Shown: piece by piece, positions 26,499 through 35,118 of the stretch
Layout: the number at the start of each line of letters is the position of its first letter
How positions within the stretch are numbered: position 1 is the stretch's first letter
Source: Cryobacterium sp. PH31-L1
GTDB lineage: Bacteria; Actinomycetota; Actinomycetes; Actinomycetales; Microbacteriaceae
Direction of reading: 5' to 3'
Assembly (NCBI RefSeq): GCF_030063145.1
Contig: NZ_JASISM010000003.1
Coordinates: 124,001 to 188,000, forward strand
DNA: 64,000 nucleotides
Translations under genes and position numbers: made by a program
The notes under the pieces: model-generated
What the model was told of the DNA's origin: nothing
The model's input: only the letters and a program-made list of their open reading frames with translations
Databases searched by the model: none

Positions 26499-27548
26499 TT
26501 AGGGGCGCAGGAGCACCTTGATGGCCCGGCGCTCGTCCATGGCAGCGTAGGCCTCGGTCACCTCAGCCAGCGGAAGCTGCAGGTCGAAGACCCGACCGGG
26601 GTTGATCTCGCCCGAGAGCACCTCGGGCAGCAGCTCCTCGACATAGCTGCGCACGGATGCGACACCACCGTTCACGCCGACGTTGGTGCCGAACAGGGTG
26701 CGGATCGGCAACTCGGCGCCGCCGTTGGGAACGCCGACGTAGCCGACCATTCCGCCCGGGCGAGCCGAACGGATGGCCTGGTCCATGGATTCCTGCGTTC
26801 CGACGCACTCAAGCACGTAGTCCGCGCCGATACCGTCGAACAGGGCCTTGACGGCGGCAACGCCCTCATCACCCCGGGCTTCGATAATGTCGGTCGCGCC
26901 GAATTCGCGGGCCACGGCCTGGCGGTCGGCGTGGCGGGACATCGCCACGATGCGGGTCGCACCGAGGCGCTTGCTGGCGAGGATAGCGCATAGCCCGACG
27001 GCACCATCACCGACGACGACCACTGTGCTGCCCGGCTCCACGCCGGCCGAGACGGCCGCGTGGTGCCCGGTGCCCATCACGTCGGCGAGGGTGAGCAGGC
27101 TCGGAACAAGGTCATCGCTCGGAACCGTGGGCGTGGCCACGAGCGAGCCGTCGGCGTGGGGAACGCGCACGCGCTCGCCCTGAGCGCCGTCGGCGAATCC
27201 ACCGAGCTGGTCATCCGCTCCCCACCAGCCGCCATTAAGGCAGGAGGTGCTCACGCCGTTCTGGCAGTTGACGCAGGTGCCATCGCAGTCATAGAAGGGT
27301 GCGATGACGAAATCGCCGACCTTGACGGTCGACACGTCGGAGCCGATGGCTTCAACGATGCCGACAAATTCGTGGCCGATGCGGTGCGGTTCCTTGGTGG
27401 GCGTGACGCCGCGGTAGGGCCACAGGTCCGACCCGCAGACGCAGGCCGCGACCACCCGAACGATGGCATCGCCACCGGTCGAGAGTACGGGTTCGGGAAC
27501 TTCTTCAAGGCGAACATCCCGTTCGCCATAAATCACAGTTGCGAGCAT
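26499..27548 (-). CDS. Zinc-dependent alcohol dehydrogenase family protein
   Basis: A 349-residue medium-chain dehydrogenase. Catalytic-zinc ligands are in CGSDLWPYRG (C38) and GHEF; the structural zinc is held by four cysteines in CDGTCVNCQNGVSTSC. The Rossmann motif GDGAVGLCAI is near residue 185. It oxidises an alcohol or reduces an aldehyde with NAD(P)H; the substrate is unknown. Monocistronic, with clpB 55 bases downstream on the same strand. Confidence 0.9.
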   Translation of the reverse strand: MLATVIYGERDVRLEEVPEPVLSTGGDAIVRVVAACVCGSDLWPYRGVTPTKEPHRIGHEFVGIVEAIGSDVSTVKVGDFVIAPFYDCDGTCVNCQNGVSTSCLNGGWWGADDQLGGFADGAQGERVRVPHADGSLVATPTVPSDDLVPSLLTLADVMGTGHHAAVSAGVEPGSTVVVVGDGAVGLCAILASKRLGATRIVAMSRHADRQAVAREFGATDIIEARGDEGVAAVKALFDGIGADYVLECVGTQESMDQAIRSARPGGMVGYVGVPNGGAELPIRTLFGTNVGVNGGVASVRSYVEELLPEVLSGEINPGRVFDLQLPLAEVTEAYAAMDERRAIKVLLRP

Positions 27549-27603
27549 GATTTAAGCCTAACCCGCGACTCTGGACATCTCCCTCTGCACGCTAGAGCCG
27601 CTG

Positions 27604-29784
27604 CTAGAGCAAGTCCTCCTCGAGGGGCATCTCCGGCAGCGCGGGAGCGGATGCGACGGTGAGGGCGTCGCCGTCTTCGGCGAGCGCCACCAGCACCGTG
27701 TCGCCGTCCCGAATGTCACCGGCGAGCAGGGCCCGCGCAAGGCGGTCGTCGATCTCCCTCTGCATCAGCCGCCGCAAGGGGCGAGCGCCGTAGATCGGGT
27801 CGTAACCACGCTCGGCCAGCCAGCGGCGGGCATCCGGTGTCACGGCCAATTCGAGGCGGCGCTCGGCGAGGCGCTTTTGCAACCGGTCGACGTCGAGTTC
27901 GACGATCTCACCGAGCTCGTGGGTGGTGAGGGAGGAGAACACCACAATGTCGTCGAGTCGGTTGACGAACTCGGGCTTGAAAGCCTGCCGCACCAGACCC
28001 TGCACGGCCTCCTCCTTCTGCTCCACCGACAGGGTCGGATCGACCAGAAACTGCGAACCGAGGTTCGAGGTGAGCACGAGGATGGTGTTGCGAAAGTCCA
28101 CGGTGCGGCCCTGGCCATCGGTGAGGCGGCCGTCATCGAGCACCTGCAGTAGCACGTCGAACACCTCGGGGTGTGCCTTCTCCACCTCGTCGAACAGAAT
28201 CACCGAGTAGGGGCGACGCCGCACGGCCTCGGTGAGCTGGCCGCCCTGCTCGTAGCCGACATAACCCGGAGGCGCTCCGACCAGGCGTGACACCGAGAAC
28301 TTCTCGCCGTACTCGCTCATGTCGATGCGCACCATGGCTTTTTCATCGTCGAACAGAAACTCGGCGAGCGCCTTGGCCAGCTCGGTTTTGCCGACACCGG
28401 TCGGGCCGAGGAACAGGAACGATCCGGTCGGCCGGTCGGGGTCGGAGATGCCGGCCCGCGAACGCCGCACCGCATCGGCGACGGCGCGCACGGCGCGCTT
28501 CTGGCCGATCAGGCGGTGGCCGAGCTCATTTTCAAGGTTGAGCAGCTTGTCGGTTTCACCCTGCAGCAGTCGGCCGACCGGAATTCCGGTCCAGGCGGCG
28601 ACCACTGCGGCGATGTCCTCGCTCGTGACCTGGTCGTTGACCATGCGGGGTCCGACGGATTCTTCCTTCTCTGCGTCGGCGAGCGCGCGTTCCATCACCG
28701 GAATGTCGCCGTAGAGCAGCCGGGAGGCCTTTTCGAGGTTGCCCTCACGCTGGGCCCGGTCGGATTCGATGCGTGCGGTGTCGAGCCGCTCACGCAGCCC
28801 ACCCATTCGGTTGAGCGAGGCCCGCTCACTGTCCCAGCGCGCCTGAAGTTCTTTAAGACTGGCCTGGCGTTCGGTCAGATCATCGCGCAGCTTGACCAGC
28901 CTCGCCTTCGAGGCGTCGTCCTTCTCCTTCTTCAAGGCGAGCTCTTCGAGCTTGAGCCGATCGACGCTGCGCCGCAGCTCGTCGATCTCCACCGGCGAGG
29001 AGTCGATCTCCATGCGCAGCCGGCTCGCGGCCTCGTCGATGAGGTCGATGGCCTTGTCGGGCAGCTGGCGTGCGGTGATGTACCGATTCGAGAGGGATGC
29101 TGCGGCCACGAGGGCAGAATCCGCGATCGTCACCTTGTGGTGGGCTTCGTAGCGTTCTTTGAGCCCGCGCAGGATGGCGACGGTGTCTTCCACCGACGGT
29201 TCGTCGACGAGCACCGGCTGGAAGCGGCGCTCCAGTGCGGCATCCTTCTCGATGAATTCGCGGTACTCGTTGAGTGTGGTGGCGCCGATCAGGCGCAGCT
29301 CGCCGCGGGCCAGCATGGGCTTGAGCATGTTGCTCGCCGCGACGGAGCCTTCGCCGCCGCCGGCACCCATGAGCGTGTGCAGTTCGTCGACGAAGGTGAT
29401 GATCTGCCCGTCGGCGTCGTTGATCTCCTTGAGCACGGCCTTGAGCCGCTCTTCGAACTCACCGCGGTACTTAGCGCCGGCCACGAGGGCGGCCAGGTCG
29501 AGGGAGACCAGTTGCTTTCCTTTGAGCGAGTCGGCCACATCACCGGCCACGATGCGTTGGGCCAGCCCTTCGACCACGGCGGTCTTGCCGACGCCGGGTT
29601 CCCCGATGAGCACCGGGTTGTTCTTGGTGCGTCGGGTGAGCACCTGGCTGATCCGGCGAATCTCCGCGTCGCGCCCGATCACCGGATCGAGCTTGCCACT
29701 GCGGGCGATATCGGTGAGGTTCACCCCGTACAGTTCGAGGGCCGTCTTGGCGTCTTTCTGCGGTGGTTGCTGACCGGCTTGCAT
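27604..29784 (-). CDS. clpB: ATP-dependent chaperone ClpB lacking the Clp N-terminal domain
   Basis: A 726-residue AAA+ disaggregase. Walker A of the first ring is GEPGVGKT (residues 61-68), followed by AAA1, a coiled-coil middle domain (about residues 245-370) and AAA2 with a second Walker A GPTGVGKT near residue 460 and GYVG pore loops. It lacks the roughly 140-residue N-domain of normal ClpB (about 860 residues): the protein starts immediately before the [13 protein letters not shown] linker. The ATG at 29784 follows AGGAGA, so the short form is the genuine product, not a truncation. The middle domain marks it as ClpB and not ClpC. A HAIR box 18 bases upstream puts it under HspR. It works with DnaK to rescue aggregated proteins. 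Confidence 0.95.
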   Translation of the reverse strand: MQAGQQPPQKDAKTALELYGVNLTDIARSGKLDPVIGRDAEIRRISQVLTRRTKNNPVLIGEPGVGKTAVVEGLAQRIVAGDVADSLKGKQLVSLDLAALVAGAKYRGEFEERLKAVLKEINDADGQIITFVDELHTLMGAGGGEGSVAASNMLKPMLARGELRLIGATTLNEYREFIEKDAALERRFQPVLVDEPSVEDTVAILRGLKERYEAHHKVTIADSALVAAASLSNRYITARQLPDKAIDLIDEAASRLRMEIDSSPVEIDELRRSVDRLKLEELALKKEKDDASKARLVKLRDDLTERQASLKELQARWDSERASLNRMGGLRERLDTARIESDRAQREGNLEKASRLLYGDIPVMERALADAEKEESVGPRMVNDQVTSEDIAAVVAAWTGIPVGRLLQGETDKLLNLENELGHRLIGQKRAVRAVADAVRRSRAGISDPDRPTGSFLFLGPTGVGKTELAKALAEFLFDDEKAMVRIDMSEYGEKFSVSRLVGAPPGYVGYEQGGQLTEAVRRRPYSVILFDEVEKAHPEVFDVLLQVLDDGRLTDGQGRTVDFRNTILVLTSNLGSQFLVDPTLSVEQKEEAVQGLVRQAFKPEFVNRLDDIVVFSSLTTHELGEIVELDVDRLQKRLAERRLELAVTPDARRWLAERGYDPIYGARPLRRLMQREIDDRLARALLAGDIRDGDTVLVALAEDGDALTVASAPALPEMPLEEDLL

Positions 29785-29801
29785 GAGCTGTCTCCTCTAA
29801 A

Positions 29802-29822
29802 GTTGAGCCTTGCTGACTCAAA
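29802..29822 (-). promoter_or_regulatory. HAIR box (HspR operator) of clpB
   Basis: GTTGAGC-N7-ACTCAAA closely matches the HAIR consensus CTTGAGT-N7-ACTCAAG bound by HspR. It ends 18 bases from the clpB start codon, over the likely transcription start. Confidence 0.8.
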
Positions 29823-30053
29823 TTTAGCCCCAGACTGCCAGCAGCCGAAATAGGGCATCGAATATTCGAGAACTAAGCAACTTGTCTGGCAAATACGGCT
29901 CGACACCAGTCAAATAGAGCAGTTTGTGTCGTGCAGGCTGGTCGAATTGTCAAACTTCTGCCCGTTCACTACGCTCTGAATCAACCCGTCATTGCCGACG
30001 TCCTACTCGACGCGCATGTCTGGCCCGCCCGTCACGAGTGAGGTTGAGAGATT
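29823..30053. other. Intergenic region between clpB and the aminotransferase gene
   Basis: No gene is visible in these 231 bases. The only clear structure is the perfect 12-base palindrome TCGAATATTCGA at 29858-29869, about 40 bases upstream of the HAIR box. The aminotransferase promoter must also lie here. Confidence 0.4.
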
Positions 30054-31121
30054 ATGGTGCAGCAACGCGAAGCCATCAGCAGGCTGCCCGCCTACAAGCA
30101 GGGGGCCGCGGCCGGCGATTCGGGAGCCTTCAAGCTGTCGTCGAACGAGAACCCGTTTGCGCCGCTGGCCTCGGTGACCGAGGCCATCGCATCCGCTCTC
30201 GGCGAGATTCACCTGTACCCGAGCATGGCCGTGACCGAGGTCACCGACCGCATCGCGGCGCGGTTCGACGTGGCCGCCGAGAACGTGGCCTTCGGGGCCG
30301 GGTCCGTGGAGGTGTTGTCACAGATCATCCACGCGAGCGCCGGAGCCGGCGACGAGGTCATCTTCGCCTGGCGTTCCTTCGAGGCCTACCCGATTCTGGT
30401 GCAGGTTGCCGGGGCGACGCCCGTCGCGGTCGCGCTCACTGCCGATGAGCGCCACGACCTCGATGCCATGGCCGACGCCATCACGAGCCAGACCCGGCTC
30501 ATTCTCGTCTGCAACCCCAACAATCCCACCGGCGCCTTCGTCACCGCCGACGAACTCCACGCGTTTCTGGCGCGGGTGCCCGAAAATGTGCTCGTCGTCG
30601 TCGACGAGGCGTACGTGCACTTCAACCGCGACGCGTCGTCTGCTGTCGGCATCGACTTCTTTCGCCGCTACCCCAACGTGGCCGTGCTGCACACCTTCTC
30701 CAAGGCCTACGGCCTGGCCGGTCTGCGCATCGGCTACGCGATCGCGCCGACCGCCGTCGCGGCCAATCTGCGCCGCGTTGCCCTGCCGTTCGGGGTCACC
30801 GCCCTCGCCCAGCGAGCAGCCCTCGCCTCCCTCGACGCCGAGGCTGAGCTGGCCCTGCACATCGACGAGATCGTCGCCGAACGCACCCGGGTGCTGGCAG
30901 CGCTTCGGGCGAGCGGATGGCGCGTCATCGACTCGCAGGGAAACTTCGTTTGGTTGCGCACCGGCGACGACACCGACCGGGTGAACACGGTGTTCAGTGC
31001 CCAAGGCATCCTGGCCCGTGCTTTTGGCGGCGAGGGCCTGCGCGTCACGATCGGCACGGCAGTGCAGAACGATCGTTTCCTGGTCGCGGCTGCTGCTGCT
31101 CTCACTCCCGCCGCCCGTTAG
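30054..31121 (+). CDS. HisC-like aminotransferase, probably aromatic or histidinol-phosphate specific
   Basis: A 355-residue class I/II PLP aminotransferase. The substrate/PLP residues seen are KLSSNENPFAP near the N-terminus, CNPNNPTGA, VVDEAYVHF, and the PLP-binding K217 in FSKAYGLAGLRIGY. The overall pattern matches HisC. No his genes are nearby; instead it leads directly into a TrpX-like ABC importer. In actinobacteria, second HisC copies (HisC2/Pat) act on phenylalanine, tyrosine or tryptophan, so I infer an aromatic aminotransferase. Weak ribosome site (GAGAG) before the ATG. Confidence 0.85.
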   Translation: MVQQREAISRLPAYKQGAAAGDSGAFKLSSNENPFAPLASVTEAIASALGEIHLYPSMAVTEVTDRIAARFDVAAENVAFGAGSVEVLSQIIHASAGAGDEVIFAWRSFEAYPILVQVAGATPVAVALTADERHDLDAMADAITSQTRLILVCNPNNPTGAFVTADELHAFLARVPENVLVVVDEAYVHFNRDASSAVGIDFFRRYPNVAVLHTFSKAYGLAGLRIGYAIAPTAVAANLRRVALPFGVTALAQRAALASLDAEAELALHIDEIVAERTRVLAALRASGWRVIDSQGNFVWLRTGDDTDRVNTVFSAQGILARAFGGEGLRVTIGTAVQNDRFLVAAAAALTPAAR

Positions 31122-31204
31122 CCCCTTTCAACGTTCGGCCGCGGATATTCGCGCGCGCCGCACCCGCATGTTCGCAATCAGAATTCAAAGGAGAATTTCC
31201 CAGC

Positions 31205-32200
31205 ATGAAGCACACGAAATCGCTAACAGCCCTCGCCCTGGTCGCCGCGGGCGCCCTCGCACTGAGCGGCTGCGCGGCCAGCGAGCCGAAAGCATCCGCT
31301 TCGGATGACATGATCACGATCGGAATCAGCCAGATCGTGCAGCACCAGGCGCTCGACGACGCCCGTGAAGGCTTCAAGAAAGCGTTCGCTGACGCCGGTT
31401 ACGTCGAGGGCACCGACATAAAGTTCGACGAGCAGAACGCACAGGGCGAGCAAGCCACCGCGAGCACCATCGCCGCCAAGTTCGCCGCCGACAGGGTAGA
31501 CCTCGTGCTCGCCATCGCCACGCCCACCGCGCAGGCCGCCGCGCAGACCATCATCGACATTCCCGTGCTGTTCACCGCGGTGACCGAGCCGGAAGAGGCC
31601 GGACTGGTCGAGAGCTGGGAGAAGCCGGGCAGCAACATCACCGGCACCAGTGACCTTAACCCAGTGAAGGAACAGCTCGAACTGATCCAGGAGATTCTGC
31701 CGGGCGCGAAGTCGGTCGGCGTGATCTATAGCTCGGGCGAGGTCAACTCCGACGTGCAGGTCGAGCTTGCCAAGGAGGCTGCCACGGACCTCGGCTTGAC
31801 CATCAAGGAGGCCACCGTGACGAACTCGAGCGAGGTCGCCCAGGCGACCGTGTCGCTCGGCGACGTGGATGCCATCTACATCCCCACCGACAACCGCGTC
31901 ACCGAGGGGCTCGAAGCTGTCATCCAGTACTCGGAGGCCAACCAGATTCCGCTGTTCGGTGCTGAAAACGGCCAGGTCGAGCGTGGCGCCATCGCCACCT
32001 ACGGCATCAACTACACCGACCTCGGCTACCAGACCGGCCAGATGGCCATCCGCATCCTCGAAGACGGCGAAGACCCCGCCGACATGCCGGTCGAGACCCT
32101 CGACACGATCGAATTCATCCTCAACCCGGCCGCCGCGAAGCGCATGGGCGTGACCCTCTCCGAGGAGCTCATCGCCAAGGCCGACAAAATCATCGACTAG
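31205..32200 (+). CDS. ABC transporter substrate-binding lipoprotein (TrpX/DUF534-like)
   Basis: A 331-residue lipoprotein with lipobox ALSGC near residue 21. The mature protein starts with TIGISQIVQHQALDDAREGF and has the two-lobed layout of ABC_sub_bind (DUF534) proteins such as TrpX, known for tryptophan or tyrosine uptake. It catches substrate outside the membrane for the permease and ATPase that follow. AAGGAG lies 11 bases before the ATG. The frame is open upstream within the aminotransferase gene, but the signal peptide marks this start. Confidence 0.88.
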   Translation: MKHTKSLTALALVAAGALALSGCAASEPKASASDDMITIGISQIVQHQALDDAREGFKKAFADAGYVEGTDIKFDEQNAQGEQATASTIAAKFAADRVDLVLAIATPTAQAAAQTIIDIPVLFTAVTEPEEAGLVESWEKPGSNITGTSDLNPVKEQLELIQEILPGAKSVGVIYSSGEVNSDVQVELAKEAATDLGLTIKEATVTNSSEVAQATVSLGDVDAIYIPTDNRVTEGLEAVIQYSEANQIPLFGAENGQVERGAIATYGINYTDLGYQTGQMAIRILEDGEDPADMPVETLDTIEFILNPAAAKRMGVTLSEELIAKADKIID

Positions 32201-32230
32201 CCGCCGCTCCTCTACCGAAGGAATAACCAG

Positions 32231-33130
32231 ATGAATGCGGCTCTCGAACTCGGCCTGCTCTACGGAATCATGGCGTTGGGCGTCTACCTGACGTTTCGAA
32301 TCCTCAATTTTCCCGACCTCACCGTCGATGGAAGCTTCACGACCGGGGCCGCAGTAGCCGCGTCGCTCATCATCAACGGCGTGCCGGCTCCCCTCGCCAC
32401 CCTCGCCGGAGCGGCGTCGGGGGCGGTCGCCGGACTAGTCACCGGCGTGCTCTACACCAAGGGCCGCATCGACGGCCTCCTCGCCGGCATCCTCACGATG
32501 ATTGCGCTGTGGTCGATCAACCTGCGCATCATGGGCAAGTCCAACCTGCCCCTGTTGCGGGAGGACACCCTCATGACGCCGCTGCGTGACGCCGGTCTGC
32601 TCGGCGGGGTGTGGAGCATCTTGCTCTTTGCCGTCGCCGCTCTCGTCATCAAGTTCGCGATCGACTGGTTCCTCAGCACCGACCTCGGTTTGTCGATTCA
32701 GGCGACCGGCAACAACGAACAGATGATCCGCAGCCTGGGTGTCAACACGCACCGCACGACGATTCTCACGCTTGCGATCTCAAATGGACTCGTCGGCCTA
32801 TGCGGCGCGCTCATCGCGCAGTACCAGGGTTTCGCCGACGTCAGCATGGGTATCGGCCTCATTCTCGTCGGGCTCGCCTCGGTCATCGTCGGCCAGGCCG
32901 TGTTCGGGCGTCGCACCATCTTTATCGCTTCGCTGGCCGTCATCGGCGGCGCCGTCATCTATCGCCTGGTGATCTTCTTCGCCCTCGGCGCTGGCCTCAA
33001 CCCGAACGACATGAAGCTCATCTCGGCGCTGCTCGTCGTCGCCGCGCTGCTCCTGCCTCGCTGGGGCTTTCTGAAGCGCATCCCCTCGCTGCGCCAGATG
33101 CGTTCCGCCGCCGCCGTCAAAGCCAACTAG
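32231..33130 (+). CDS. ABC transporter permease (TrpY-like, branched-chain type)
   Basis: A 299-residue permease with about eight or nine hydrophobic segments. LGVYLTFRILNFPDLTVDGS near the N-terminus is typical of the LivH-related permeases that partner DUF534 receptors, and QATGNNEQMIRSLGV in the middle is the loop that contacts the ATPase. GAAGGAATAACC precedes the ATG. Second gene of the TrpXYZ-like importer. Confidence 0.88.
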   Translation: MNAALELGLLYGIMALGVYLTFRILNFPDLTVDGSFTTGAAVAASLIINGVPAPLATLAGAASGAVAGLVTGVLYTKGRIDGLLAGILTMIALWSINLRIMGKSNLPLLREDTLMTPLRDAGLLGGVWSILLFAVAALVIKFAIDWFLSTDLGLSIQATGNNEQMIRSLGVNTHRTTILTLAISNGLVGLCGALIAQYQGFADVSMGIGLILVGLASVIVGQAVFGRRTIFIASLAVIGGAVIYRLVIFFALGAGLNPNDMKLISALLVVAALLLPRWGFLKRIPSLRQMRSAAAVKAN

Positions 33131-33137
33131 GAGTCTC

Positions 33138-33929
33138 ATGCTGCTCATCGAGAACATCACCAAGACCTTCTTTCCCGGCACGGTCAACGAACGCGTCGCG
33201 CTGAACGACGTGTCGCTGCAGCTGAACACCGGCGACTTCGTCACCGTCATCGGCAGCAACGGCGCCGGCAAATCCACCCTGCTCAACATGATCAGCGGCA
33301 AGCTGCCGATCGATTCCGGCGACCTGTCGATCGACGGCAGTTCCGTTAAGCGGATGCCCGACTACGCACGCGCCGCCTACGTCGGCCGCGTCTTCCAGGA
33401 CCCGATGGCCGGAACAGCGCCCGACCTGAGCATCGAGCAGAACCTCGCCCTCGCGCTGCGCCGCGGCCAGCGCCGCGGACTGCCCTGGGGCGTCACCCAC
33501 AAGCGCCGTGCGTTCTTTCGCGAGGAGTTGCTGTCCCTCGAACTCGGCCTCGAAAACCGGCTCAAGGCCCGGGTCGGGCTGCTCTCCGGCGGTCAGCGCC
33601 AGGCGCTGTCACTGCTCATGGCGAGCTTCACCCAGCCGCGCATTCTGCTGCTCGACGAGCACACGGCCGCGCTCGACCCACAGCGGGCCGAACTGGTCAC
33701 GACGCTCACCGAGAGCATCGTCGAGAAGCACCACCTGACCACCCTCATGGTCACGCACAACATGGAACAGGCGCTGCGCCTCGGCAACCGGCTCATCATG
33801 ATGCACGAGGGCCAGATCATTCTCGACGTCGATGCCGAGCGCAAAGCCACCATGACCGTGCCCGACCTGCTCGCCGAGTTCGCCAAGATCAAGGGCGCAT
33901 CCCTCGACGACCGGGCGTTGCTCGGGTAG
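33138..33929 (+). CDS. ABC transporter ATP-binding protein (TrpZ-like)
   Basis: A 263-residue ATPase. Walker A is GSNGAGKST (residues 39-47), the signature LSGGQRQAL is near 146-154, Walker B ILLLDEHTA near 170-178, and the H-loop is in VTHNMEQAL. It powers the importer made of the two preceding gene products. GGAG lies seven bases before the ATG, and only 7 bases separate it from the permease stop. Followed by a stem-loop terminator. Confidence 0.92.
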   Translation: MLLIENITKTFFPGTVNERVALNDVSLQLNTGDFVTVIGSNGAGKSTLLNMISGKLPIDSGDLSIDGSSVKRMPDYARAAYVGRVFQDPMAGTAPDLSIEQNLALALRRGQRRGLPWGVTHKRRAFFREELLSLELGLENRLKARVGLLSGGQRQALSLLMASFTQPRILLLDEHTAALDPQRAELVTTLTESIVEKHHLTTLMVTHNMEQALRLGNRLIMMHEGQIILDVDAERKATMTVPDLLAEFAKIKGASLDDRALLG

Positions 33930-33944
33930 CGGTCGACTGTCAGG

Positions 33945-33989
33945 AGCGCCGACCCGGCACTGCGTTAGAGCGCGGGCAGGGTCGGCGCT
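33945..33989. terminator. Bidirectional stem-loop between convergent genes
   Basis: AGCGCCGACCC at 33945-33955 pairs perfectly with GGGTCGGCGCT at 33979-33989. It lies between the ABC ATPase gene and the convergent hydrolase gene and could end transcription from both sides, although no long T-tract follows. Its loop contains the 'CGGCACTG-GTTAGAG'-like element discussed for 37.9-38.1 kb. Confidence 0.55.
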
Positions 33990-34022
33990 TGCGCGGTCCG
34001 GCGGCTTGTACGATTCAGCTGC

Positions 34023-34784
34023 TCAGCGGGCGAGAAACTCGATCGCGGCCTGTTTGAAAGCTCGGGAACTGACCGCGTTCACGTGGGTGCGGGCGGGCAG
34101 CCAGAGCACCTCAGAGTCGGCGGCGAGCGCCGCGAGCTCAGCCGTGCCGGTCGCGAGCACGTCGCGGTCGCCCGTGACAAACAGCAGAGGTCGGGGCGGA
34201 ACGGCTGCGCCCGGCTCGAACCGTTCCGCCTTGATCGCCGCGACCAGCCGCAAGAGGGCCGGAGTGTTCGCACCCGGCGCGAGCTGCATCAGGGCCATCA
34301 GCGAGGCGGTCGACTCGTGCGCGATCTCCTCGGAGTCGGATAAAAATATTCGAGCCGCATCGAGATCGAAGTCGGCCAGGGGGTCCTCGGCGCTCATGCC
34401 GCCGAGGACCGCGCGATTGACCAGGTCGGGTCGCTCGGCGGCGAGCTCCCAGACCAGGCGCGACCCGAGCGAGTAGCCGACCAGATCGACGCCGGATGCT
34501 GGATCGTCGGCCTCGCGTGGCCCCACACCGGCCATGGCGAGCACCTCAAGAATGGCGGCGCGCAGGCGGCTGGGGGCGTAGGCATCCGTTTCGAGCGGTG
34601 CGGAGCTCTCGCCGTGACCGAGCAGGTCGATGGTGAGCACCTGGCGGCCGGCATTGCTGAGGTCGCGCAGCCAGCCGGTCGCCTCCCAGTTGAGGGCGGT
34701 CGACGAGGCGAAGCCGTGCACGAGCAGCACCGGGGCCAGGCCGGCGTCAACCTCGGGTTCGTGCTGCTGCCAGCTGGTGAGCAC
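34023..34784 (-). CDS. Alpha/beta hydrolase, second half of a split AcoC-like E2
   Basis: A 253-residue alpha/beta-fold protein. VLLVHGFASS is the oxyanion region, GYSLGSRLVWEL near residue 103 holds the nucleophile serine, VTGDRDVLA the acid, and RTHVNAVS the histidine, so the triad is intact. Its GTG start (34784) comes 4 bases after the stop of the lipoyl-protein gene. Some AcoC proteins of the acetoin dehydrogenase system are a lipoyl domain fused to just such a hydrolase fold (about 370 residues); the two genes here add up to 362. So I infer a split AcoC-type E2. A plain esterase is the alternative. Confidence 0.75.
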   Translation of the reverse strand: MLTSWQQHEPEVDAGLAPVLLVHGFASSTALNWEATGWLRDLSNAGRQVLTIDLLGHGESSAPLETDAYAPSRLRAAILEVLAMAGVGPREADDPASGVDLVGYSLGSRLVWELAAERPDLVNRAVLGGMSAEDPLADFDLDAARIFLSDSEEIAHESTASLMALMQLAPGANTPALLRLVAAIKAERFEPGAAVPPRPLLFVTGDRDVLATGTAELAALAADSEVLWLPARTHVNAVSSRAFKQAAIEFLAR

Positions 34785-34788
34785 CGTT

Positions 34789-35118
34789 CTAGTCCTCGTC
34801 GAGCACGGCCGAGAGGCGCACGCGGCGTTTCGGGGCGACCTCGGCCGGCACGGTTCCCACGATGCCAGCCGAATCGTCAGCGACCGTGAACGTGATCAGC
34901 GGAGTGTCGACGAGTACCACGTCGCCGGGCTCGCCGTGCAGCGTGAGCACGGTACCGGATATCGGCGATGGCAGTTCCACCGACGATTTCGTGGTCTCAA
35001 CCTCGACGAACGGCTGATTGCGTTCGACCTGGTCACCCACCTTGACCAGCCATTCGAGCACTGTCGCTTCGAGCAGTCCCTCACCGAGGTCGGGCAGGGG
35101 AAAAGAGACTTCAGCCAC
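34789..35118 (-). CDS. Stand-alone lipoyl-domain protein (E2 lipoyl domain without catalytic core)
   Basis: A 109-residue protein that is one biotin/lipoyl domain: PLPDLGEGLLEATV at the start and the lipoylated K44 in ETTKSSVELP, followed by a short basic tail. Normal E2 subunits (over 400 residues) go on to a peripheral-subunit-binding domain and a catalytic acyltransferase domain; both are absent, and I see no frameshifted remains. The GTG at 35118 follows GGAG and overlaps the E1-beta stop by 8 bases. It should carry the acyl group made by the E1 encoded upstream, but which protein transfers it to CoA is not evident. Confidence 0.85.
   Translation of the reverse strand: MAEVSFPLPDLGEGLLEATVLEWLVKVGDQVERNQPFVEVETTKSSVELPSPISGTVLTLHGEPGDVVLVDTPLITFTVADDSAGIVGTVPAEVAPKRRVRLSAVLDED

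Noticed and set aside
28516-29853. A 445-codon + strand frame opposite clpB
   Set aside because: Shadow of the clpB coding strand; composition follows from codon bias of clpB.
34789-34792. Frameshift between lipoyl and hydrolase genes (a broken AcoC)
   Set aside because: The lipoyl domain ends in a natural tail, the hydrolase has its own start 4 bases on, and no partial E2 core or linker is visible in other frames; it looks like a stable split.
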